From contig JACKBA010000002.1 in the NCBI GenBank assembly GCA_020634815.1, forward strand, positions 1 through 64,000: a stretch of 64,000 nucleotides of DNA. Direction: 5' to 3'. The first letter of the stretch is position 1. Each line of letters begins with the position of its first letter. The notes beneath the pieces were generated by a model. It was not told the origin of the DNA and made no database searches. It was given only the letters and a program-made list of their open reading frames with translations. Position numbers and translations under genes: made by a program. This DNA is from Caldilineaceae bacterium. GTDB lineage: Bacteria > Chloroflexota > Anaerolineae > Caldilineales > Caldilineaceae. Of this stretch, positions 50,276-57,243 are shown one piece after another.

Positions 50276-50634
50276 CGATCAAGCCCACGAAAGCAGATAC
50301 AGTCGTTCACGTTCAGCAGTGATGGCTTCGGCCATTGCAGAGAGAACCAGCGACCGAGATTCAGTACTTCACGATTCTCGCCGTAGTGACGACTTCAGTC
50401 GTTGGCTTCCTCTGGAACGGCTGAACCCGTCACTACAAATCGTGAACTACTGAGATTGGCCAGAATGACAACGGGATGACGAACCTGACCGTCAATCGCC
50501 GGTCAGCCCATGATCATTGCGCCGATACAAGGCGTCAGCTTCCTGGCGGAGTGCCAGGCAAGATACATGGCAAATGCCCCAAGAATATGCGGGGAATCTG
50601 TGCTATCTTGATGTAGACAGGGGAATGCGGCGTC
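50276..50634. other. Non-coding region between the ATP-grasp gene and yggX
   Basis: This 359-nt stretch lies between two convergent genes. It contains the palindromic repeat at 50361-50453 and otherwise no open frame, tRNA or clear terminator. Base composition is lower in GC than the neighbours. Confidence 0.6.
50361..50453. repeat. Palindromic intergenic repeat with nested GACGACTTCAGTCGT hairpin
   Basis: Imperfect inverted arms lie at 50361-50391 (starting TCAGTACTTCACGAT) and 50428-50453 (ending ATCGTGAACTACTGA). A second small palindrome, ACGACTTCAGTCGT, is at 50389-50402. It looks like a miniature, non-autonomous or REP-like element. Confidence 0.75.
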
Positions 50635-50928
50635 TTATTTCTTGCGCTGGCCTTTGGAAGTCTGTGCCGGTGGCGTCCACCCTTCTGGCATGGTAGCTTC
50701 TTCGCCAAAGAAGAAGGACTCCATCTGCATCATCATGAACTCTTGGGCGCGCGGATCGGCCATGGTCAGTCCATAGTGGTTGATGAGAATCGTGGCCTGC
50801 TCCCGCCACATCTCCCATGCCTGGACGGAGACATTGTCGAAAATACGCTGCCCCAACTCACCCTTGATTGGCGGGTTGTCGAGTCCGGGGAGTTCACGGC
50901 CAAGCTTAACGCATTGTACAGTACGCAT
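50635..50928 (-). CDS. yggX: YggX-family oxidative-damage protection / Fe(II)-trafficking protein
   Basis: The 97-residue protein matches YggX: MRTVQCVKLGRELPGLDNPP with the conserved cysteine at residue 6, RIFDNVSVQAWEMWREQATIL, and INHYGLTMADPRAQEFMMMQ. YggX protects Fe-S proteins from superoxide in enterobacteria. It is better known from Proteobacteria, so its presence here is notable. The ATG at 50928 is chosen over the upstream open frame, which overlaps the divergent gene. Confidence 0.93.
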   Translation of the reverse strand: MRTVQCVKLGRELPGLDNPPIKGELGQRIFDNVSVQAWEMWREQATILINHYGLTMADPRAQEFMMMQMESFFFGEEATMPEGWTPPAQTSKGQRKK

Positions 50929-51005
50929 GATTCTGGCAGCCTTGGTGTATAATCTCTCGCAAGCCAATCGTCTTTCGACATTGAACACGAGGCAAACCTT
51001 ACCTG

Positions 51006-51950
51006 ATGGCGCTCGAAGTCCTATTCCTTGGTTCAAACTGCGACTATTCAAGGATTATACTTGAATCCTTGATCAATGCGCGTATCAAGATCGTTGCGGT
51101 TTGGCTTGCCGGGCAGAATCTTCCTGGCCTGGCTGAAGATGCCACGATCAAGCCGTTGCTGCCACCAGATGCCGCGATCGCCGATAACGATCCCAACTCG
51201 CTGCCGCTGACGTCTACCTTCGTCCAGGAAAGCATCCTCCAGACGACGTGGGACAACGCCCTGCCGCTCTATGGGATCAAACGCGTCAAGGCCCAGGAGA
51301 CGGCGCGCATTCTGCGTTCGCTGGCGCCATCGCTGGCCATTGTCGCCTGCTTCCCACGCCTCATCCCGCCGTCGTTGCTCAATGTGCCGCGTCACGGATT
51401 TCTCAACGTGCACCCATCCATGCTGCCCGAGTATCGCGGCCCAGCGCCCCTCTTCTGGCAGTTTCGCGCCGGCGAACAGCGCACCGGGATCACCGTCCAT
51501 TGGATGGATGCGGCGTTCGACACAGGCGCAATTGCCGCCCAGCGCATCGTGCCGCTGCCGGACGGTATCCTGGAGTCCGACGCGACGCAGGTCATGGCGC
51601 GTGCAGGCGGTCGCATCCTCGTCGACGTCGTGCACCACATTGCCAACGGCGAGTTGCCCTATCGCAAGCAGCCCCCGGGCGGCAGCTATCAGCCCTGGCC
51701 GCATGCCGACGACTTTGCGATTTCGACGGAATGGGCAGCGCGCCGCATCTTCAATTTCATGCGCGCCGCCATGGTTTGGGGCTATCCCTTCGTGCTCGAC
51801 ATCGAGGGCAGGCGCTGGTTGCTCTCCGACGCGCTGACCTGGTCAAACTACGCCACCATCGAGCAGCCATGCGAGGTTGACGGGGACGTCATCACCTTCC
51901 GCTGTACGCCCGGCATGGTGCAGGCCCGCCTCTCACCCGACAACCGCTGA
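51006..51950 (+). CDS. Formyltransferase-family protein (methionyl-tRNA formyltransferase-like)
   Basis: The 314-residue protein has the formyltransferase N-terminal domain. Catalytic residues are N134 and H136 (FLNVHPSMLPEYRGPAP) and D172 (FDTGAI). The C-terminal part (about 215-310) is weakly Fmt-like. True Fmt formylates Met-tRNA, but no def or rsmB is adjacent and the N-terminus is divergent, so a sugar or amino-acid formyltransferase is possible. It is divergent from yggX, with a TATAAT at 50948-50953, and converges on dcd with a 5-nt gap. Confidence 0.78.
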   Translation: MALEVLFLGSNCDYSRIILESLINARIKIVAVWLAGQNLPGLAEDATIKPLLPPDAAIADNDPNSLPLTSTFVQESILQTTWDNALPLYGIKRVKAQETARILRSLAPSLAIVACFPRLIPPSLLNVPRHGFLNVHPSMLPEYRGPAPLFWQFRAGEQRTGITVHWMDAAFDTGAIAAQRIVPLPDGILESDATQVMARAGGRILVDVVHHIANGELPYRKQPPGGSYQPWPHADDFAISTEWAARRIFNFMRAAMVWGYPFVLDIEGRRWLLSDALTWSNYATIEQPCEVDGDVITFRCTPGMVQARLSPDNR

Positions 51951-51955
51951 CATCG

Positions 51956-52513
<558 letters not shown>

Positions 52514-52555
52514 GGGATTCGTTCCAGTGAAAATCGATTGCTGCGGATGGCCGGG

Positions 52556-53440
52556 CTAGCGCGATGTCGGCGACGCACCGGCCGGAGATCGTCCACCGTT
52601 GGACGTCATGCGCCAGATGATACCGCGGCCGGGGGCAAAGAGGAAAACCAGACCGAAGATCAGCGTCGAAACGAGCACCATGGTCGGACCCGATGCGATG
52701 TTCAGATAGTAGCTGATGTAAAGACCGGTCACGTTGGCAAAGACCCCGAGCAGCGCAGCCACCATCATCATGGGCGGCAGGCGCCGCGTCAATAACTGCG
52801 CCGTCGCCGCCGGCGTGACCAGCATGGCCAGCACCAGCGCAATGCCGACCGTCTGTAGCGAAGTGACGACGGTCAGCGCAATCACGCCGAGCAGCAGATA
52901 GCGCAGCGCCGTGGCCGGCAGGCGCAGCACCAGCGCCAGCACCGGGTCGAAGGTCAGCACCAGGAACTCCTTGTAGAAGGCCACGATCGCCCCCAGCACC
53001 ACCAGCCCCAACACCAGCATCACCCACAGGTCGGTGGTCGAGACGCCCAGCACATCGCCGAACAGGATGTGCGTGAGGTCGACCGCATAGTTGCTCGCCG
53101 TGCTGATCATGGCCACGCCCAGCGCAAACGCGCCGGCAAAGACAATGCCGATCGCCGTGTCCTCCTGGAGCGTGCTGCGCTGGCTGATGACGCCGATGAG
53201 GAAGGCGGCCACCAACGCCGAGATCATGGCGCCCAGAGCCAGCGGCCAGCCGAAGAGAAAGGTCAGCACGACCCCCGGCAGGATCGAGTGCGCCAGCGCG
53301 TCGCCAAAGAACGAGAGCCCCTTGAGCACCATGTACGTGCCCACCACCGGGCAGATGATGCCGACCATGATCGCAGCGAGCAGTGCGCGCACCATGAAGC
53401 CATAAGCCAGCGGATCGGTCAGGAGATGCAGGATGTCCAT
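52556..53440 (-). CDS. Metal ABC transporter permease (ZnuB/MntB family)
   Basis: The 294-residue membrane protein has about eight helices and belongs to the ABC-3 family, which imports Zn, Mn or Fe. Typical stretches are MVGIICPVVGTYMVLKGLSFFGDALAHSILPGVV (about 26-59) and SLQTVGIALVLAMLVTPAATAQLL (about 194-217). It starts 6 nt after the ATPase stop. No substrate-binding protein or metal regulator lies next to it. Confidence 0.9.
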   Translation of the reverse strand: MDILHLLTDPLAYGFMVRALLAAIMVGIICPVVGTYMVLKGLSFFGDALAHSILPGVVLTFLFGWPLALGAMISALVAAFLIGVISQRSTLQEDTAIGIVFAGAFALGVAMISTASNYAVDLTHILFGDVLGVSTTDLWVMLVLGLVVLGAIVAFYKEFLVLTFDPVLALVLRLPATALRYLLLGVIALTVVTSLQTVGIALVLAMLVTPAATAQLLTRRLPPMMMVAALLGVFANVTGLYISYYLNIASGPTMVLVSTLIFGLVFLFAPGRGIIWRMTSNGGRSPAGASPTSR

Positions 53441-53446
53441 GGTACC

Positions 53447-54349
53447 CTAGCGCGGCGGCCGCATGCTTTCCACCGTCTCGTGCTGGACGGTCTGCACCAC
53501 CGGGGGGGCGGCATGGGCAAGTTCCGGCAGCGGCAGGTCATGGCCGCCACCACAGCACGTATCCGTCAACAACAGGTCGCCCTCGGTCGTGTGCACCACG
53601 TGCACTTGCCCGCCATAGGCCGCCATCAAGTTTTCGGTCGTGAGCACGCGGGCGGGTGGGCCATAGGCCACCAGCCGGTGATTGAGCAACAGCAGCAGCG
53701 GGAACTGCTCACCGGCCTGGTTCAGATCGTGCGACGCAACCATGACGGTGATGCCATGTGTGTGCAGCCGGTCGATGATCGTGAGGATCGCTTCCTGGCT
53801 GGGCATGTCGAGCCCGGTCAGCGGCTCGTCCATGAGCAGGAGTTCGGCCTCCTGGGCCAGCGCGCGCGCCAGAAAGACGCGCTGCTGCTGCCCGCCGGAT
53901 AGCTCGCCGATCTGGCGGTCTGCAAACGCGCTCATGCCGACTTCGGCCAGCGCCGCATGCACCGCCTCCCGGTCATGCCGCGCCGGCCAGCGCAGGAAAC
54001 CCATCTTGCCCACGCGCCCCATCATCACTACATCCGTCACCGTCACCGGGAAGTTCCAGTCGATGGCCTTGCGCTGCGGTACATATCCCACGCAGATGTG
54101 GCCGCCGGGCACGCTGCCGTAGATGCGCACCTGTCCTTGATCCGGCCGCACTACCCCGGCGATGGCATGAAAGAGCGTACTCTTGCCTGCACCGTTCGGC
54201 CCGACCACCGCCACCCGATCGCCCCGGTTCAGGCGAAAGCTGATCTGGTCCAGCGCAACGGTCTGGTCGTAGCGCACGGTGACATTCTCCAGCTCCACGG
54301 CCGGCAGCGATGCGTCGTGCGTTGGGATTTTTCGGGTCATCAGCGGCAT
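53447..54349 (-). CDS. Metal ABC transporter ATP-binding protein (ZnuC/MntB-type)
   Basis: The 300-residue ATPase has Walker A GPNGAGKST, Q-loop region VGYVPQRKAIDWNFPVTVTDVV (characteristic of Mn/Zn importers), signature ELSGGQQQR, Walker B LLLMDEPLTGLD and switch histidine VASHDLNQ. A C-terminal extension with a CCGGGHD motif and several histidines could bind metal. The start at 54349 is favoured by GGAGAGG; ATGs at 54382 and 54340 are alternatives. An AT-rich stretch just upstream may hold a regulator site. Confidence 0.88.
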   Translation of the reverse strand: MPLMTRKIPTHDASLPAVELENVTVRYDQTVALDQISFRLNRGDRVAVVGPNGAGKSTLFHAIAGVVRPDQGQVRIYGSVPGGHICVGYVPQRKAIDWNFPVTVTDVVMMGRVGKMGFLRWPARHDREAVHAALAEVGMSAFADRQIGELSGGQQQRVFLARALAQEAELLLMDEPLTGLDMPSQEAILTIIDRLHTHGITVMVASHDLNQAGEQFPLLLLLNHRLVAYGPPARVLTTENLMAAYGGQVHVVHTTEGDLLLTDTCCGGGHDLPLPELAHAAPPVVQTVQHETVESMRPPR

Positions 54350-54454
54350 GGTTGCGCGACCTCTCCGCGCCAATTGAGACAAGTTTTCAATTAGCCATTA
54401 TGGGCAACGCGTGGGCGAAAGTCAAATGGATGGTCGCTTTGCGTCGCAACACGC

Positions 54455-55000
54455 TCACTTGACCGTCATGGGCAGGCCGGCCACCATGAAGATCACCCGA
54501 TCGGCAAGTGCGGCCATGCGCTGGTTGGCGCGGCCCAGCGCATCGCGGTAGACGCGGCCCAGCGGATAGGCCGGAACGATGCCCAGCCCCACCTCGTTGG
54601 AGACGACAAACCAGGCCGCGTCGCTCGCCTCATACGCCGCCAGCAGTGCATCCAGTTCCTGGTCCAGCGCGACGCTTGCTGCCCGCTCGTCGCTCCCCTC
54701 GGGCAGGGCGATGATGACGTTGCTCGCCAGCAGGGTGAGACAATCGACCAGCACAACGTCGGCGCCGTCATCCAGCGCGGCGCGGGCCGCTGCACCCACC
54801 GCGCGCGGCGCCTCGACGGTGCGCCACGTGGCCGGCCGTTGGGCGCGGTGCGCGGCAATGCGGGCGCGCATCTCATCGTCCCACGCCTCGGCTGTCGCCA
54901 CGTAGAGCACACGCCCGCCGGCCGCGGCGGCCTGCTGCTCGGCATAGGTGCTCTTGCCGCTGCGCGCGCCGCCCAGAATCAATGTCAGTGATCGACTCAT
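54455..55000 (-). CDS. cobU: Adenosylcobinamide kinase / adenosylcobinamide-phosphate guanylyltransferase
   Basis: The 181-residue bifunctional enzyme phosphorylates adenosylcobinamide and attaches GMP to it, preparing the nucleotide loop of cobalamin. It starts with the P-loop GGARSGKST (10-18) and has VLYVATAEAWDDEM (about 31-44), the GMP-acceptor histidine in RIAAHRAQRP and VLVDCLTLLASNV (about 82-94). It starts 3 nt after the cbiR stop, so both belong to one cobamide-salvage operon. Confidence 0.94.
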   Translation of the reverse strand: MSRSLTLILGGARSGKSTYAEQQAAAAGGRVLYVATAEAWDDEMRARIAAHRAQRPATWRTVEAPRAVGAAARAALDDGADVVLVDCLTLLASNVIIALPEGSDERAASVALDQELDALLAAYEASDAAWFVVSNEVGLGIVPAYPLGRVYRDALGRANQRMAALADRVIFMVAGLPMTVK

Positions 55001-55003
55001 TTT

Positions 55004-55810
55004 TCATCCTCGATATCGGTGCACGCTCGCTTCGAGCGCGGCCAGCGACGACCAGAAGTCATCGCCGCCAAAGACTTCCAGGGTCAGCACGCCGGCGTAA
55101 CGCGCATCGATCAGCCGGTGTACGACGCGGTCAAGATGCTCGGACGGGGTGTGCGCCAGCGAGGCATGGTCGCGTGCGGCGACGCCGTGCAGGTGCACAA
55201 CGCGGCAGCGCGGCAGCGCCTCCTCCAGATACGGCAGCGGATCGCGACCGTCCAGCCACAGATGGCCCACATCCACGCAACGCGCCGTGCCCGTCTTCTC
55301 GACCACCGGCGTGACGAAGTCGCCGGGGTAACCCTCGAGATTCTCGACGGCCAGCAGTCCCGGCGCACCGATGGACGCCTCCACCAACTCGACTGCCCGT
55401 GTGGCCTGCGCGAGCCAGCCTGCCATCTCCACCGCGGGAAAGCCCGCCGTGTGCACCGCCCGTCCATCGAGATGGCCGACCCACGCCCACGGCGCCAACG
55501 AACGGGTGAGATCGACCACCCGACGCGCGGCGTGCAGCGATGGATCCTGGTCGCCCAGGCGCGGATCGCAGCGCAGATCGTCGAGCAGGTGCACCGTGTA
55601 GGTCAGATCCTGCATGCGGCCGACGTCGGCCAGCGCCGCGGCGGTGGCGGCATCGGGCAGGTTGCTGGGACCGCCGGGCAGGTCGAAGAGCACGAGCTGC
55701 ATGTCCTGCACGACGGGCGCCAGGTAGCGCGCATTCGGCAGCAGATCGTCCTCGACGACATAGGAGGTCGCCCCGACACGAAAGGGAAGCCCCCAATCTC
55801 GAACGTTCAC
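55004..55810 (-). CDS. cbiR: Cobamide-remodelling phosphodiesterase CbiR-like (TIM-barrel)
   Basis: The 268-residue protein has an AP-endonuclease-2-like TIM barrel: a start WGLPFRVGATSYVVEDDLLPNA, LTYTVHLLDDLR (about 91-102), LLAVENLEGYPGDFVTPVVE, CVDVGHLWLDGRDPL and VVHLHGV, ending with VLTLEVFGGDDFW. Its histidines, Glu and Asp residues fit a metal centre. CbiR removes the nucleotide loop of cobamides so that a different base can be attached. The GTG at 55810 overlaps the upstream stop (GTGA). The open frame to 56479 is a shadow. Confidence 0.82.
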   Translation of the reverse strand: MNVRDWGLPFRVGATSYVVEDDLLPNARYLAPVVQDMQLVLFDLPGGPSNLPDAATAAALADVGRMQDLTYTVHLLDDLRCDPRLGDQDPSLHAARRVVDLTRSLAPWAWVGHLDGRAVHTAGFPAVEMAGWLAQATRAVELVEASIGAPGLLAVENLEGYPGDFVTPVVEKTGTARCVDVGHLWLDGRDPLPYLEEALPRCRVVHLHGVAARDHASLAHTPSEHLDRVVHRLIDARYAGVLTLEVFGGDDFWSSLAALEASVHRYRG

Positions 55811-57078
55811 CGCGGCGTTCCCTCCCCGTCGCTTTCGGTCAGCAGCGCCACCGCCGCCACCAGCGTGCCGGAATCGCCAAACGCGCCGGCCTTGGTGATG
55901 AGGGGCAGGCCGTCGAACGGGCCGCCGCTCATCACGCCCAGCGGGATGCCCGGCGCCATCTCGCGCACCAGGTCGATCCCGCTCACTTCCCAGCGCTCGC
56001 ACAGCGCGCGCACCGTGCTGCCCCCCGTGGCGACGACGCCGTCCACGCGCGTGCACTCCATCACCGCTGCGGCCAGATCGGCCAGTCGGGCAAGGACGGC
56101 GCCTTCCTGGCCGGCCAGGCGGGCGTCCGGCGGGCTGGTGAGGACGATTGGCGCCTGAGCCGGCGCGCCGGCGACGCGCCGCACGACCCGCTCGATCCAC
56201 GGCTGCCACGCGGCCTGTCCGGTGATTATGGCAGCATCCAGCGCAATGACGAAGGCGCCGTCCTCGCGCACCAGCGTCGCGATCTGCTCGCGCACGACCG
56301 GCTGCATCGAGCCGCAGACCACAAGCACGCGGCCGTACTCCTCGCCGGCGCCGCGACGGCCGATGCGTTCCGCCAGCGGGCGCGCCAGCCCGGCCGCGCC
56401 GGCCAGCAGCGCGCCCTCGCCAAGCGCCAGCGCCGCATCGGCGATGACAGCCAGGTGTGCGTCGGTGACTGCGTCGCACACGGCGATGCCGCCGCTGCCG
56501 GCGCGCAGAGCGTCCAGGTGCCGCGCCAGGGCATCCACGCCGGCAGTTACCTGATCCAGCGTCACCAGATGCACCGAACGCCGCGTCTGCTGCTGGAGCA
56601 GTGCAGGCAAATGGCTCTCGCTTACCGGCGTGACCGGGTCCCTGGCGAAGCTCGTCTGCGCCACCGGCAGGTCGCCGACGCGCAACTCGCCTTGCAGCAG
56701 GGTGCGGCGCGCAGCCGGAAACGCCGGACAGACGAGCGCCAGGTCCAGGTCGTAGGCATCGAGCACTGCGTCAAGTTCGGCGCCGATGGGACCGCGCAAC
56801 GTCGAGTCAATCTTCTTGTAGAGCACCGGCACGCGCATCTCCACAAAGGCCTGGGCAGCGGCGAGGAGCGTACGGTAGGCATCGGCCGGCGCCAGCGCAC
56901 GGCTGTCCGTATCGACCACGATGATCTCCACGCCGCCCAGCATCCGCGTATGGTCCCACCTGAAGCCGACACGCGTGCGCAGGCCAGCCCGCGCAAATTG
57001 CACGCCGGTGTCATTGGCGCCGGTCAGGTCGTCGGCAAAGATTACGTAGGGGTGAGGCAGATTGCGCCATCTCGGCAT
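55807..57078 (-). CDS. Four-carbon acid sugar kinase family protein (DUF1537 / OtnK-like)
   Basis: The 423-residue kinase begins with the family motif FADDLTGANDTG (14-25) and has KKIDSTLRGPIGAELDAVL (about 88-106), VVCGSMQPVVREQI, and a C-terminal domain with ATGGSTVRALCERW and MSGGPFDGLPLITKAGAFGD, which binds ATP. Known members phosphorylate D-threonate or D-erythronate. Here it is translationally coupled to cbiR and cobU, with no sugar-acid genes around, so a substrate linked to cobamide salvage is an interesting possibility. Confidence 0.82.
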   Translation of the reverse strand: MPRWRNLPHPYVIFADDLTGANDTGVQFARAGLRTRVGFRWDHTRMLGGVEIIVVDTDSRALAPADAYRTLLAAAQAFVEMRVPVLYKKIDSTLRGPIGAELDAVLDAYDLDLALVCPAFPAARRTLLQGELRVGDLPVAQTSFARDPVTPVSESHLPALLQQQTRRSVHLVTLDQVTAGVDALARHLDALRAGSGGIAVCDAVTDAHLAVIADAALALGEGALLAGAAGLARPLAERIGRRGAGEEYGRVLVVCGSMQPVVREQIATLVREDGAFVIALDAAIITGQAAWQPWIERVVRRVAGAPAQAPIVLTSPPDARLAGQEGAVLARLADLAAAVMECTRVDGVVATGGSTVRALCERWEVSGIDLVREMAPGIPLGVMSGGPFDGLPLITKAGAFGDSGTLVAAVALLTESDGEGTPR

Positions 57079-57187
57079 TGCGGACCTCGGCTGTCAAGCC
57101 CGTGCAGCACAGCGGGCGGTCATACACAGACAACGGTCTGATTGTATGCGGCCCAGTGCGCCGGCGCCAAGTCGCACTTTGGGATTG

Positions 57188-57229
57188 TTCTTCGTGCCCC
57201 TTCGTGTGTCTCGCGTCTTTGTGGTTGCC
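57188..57229. repeat. ACGAAG/CAAAG-type repeat, single arm
   Basis: Upstream of the DUF1537 gene and next to the helicase stop, the units TTCTTCGTGCCCCTTCGTG and CTTTGTGGTT match the right arms of the elements at 15089-15198 and 16803-16894. The complementary arm is not evident. Confidence 0.55.
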
Positions 57230-57243
57230 TTTCAACCTACTGC

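Noticed and set aside
55811..56479. Long N-terminal extension of the cbiR frame
   Set aside because: It overlaps the DUF1537 kinase in another frame and is Gly/Arg-rich. The GTG at 55810 overlaps the kinase stop as expected for coupled genes.
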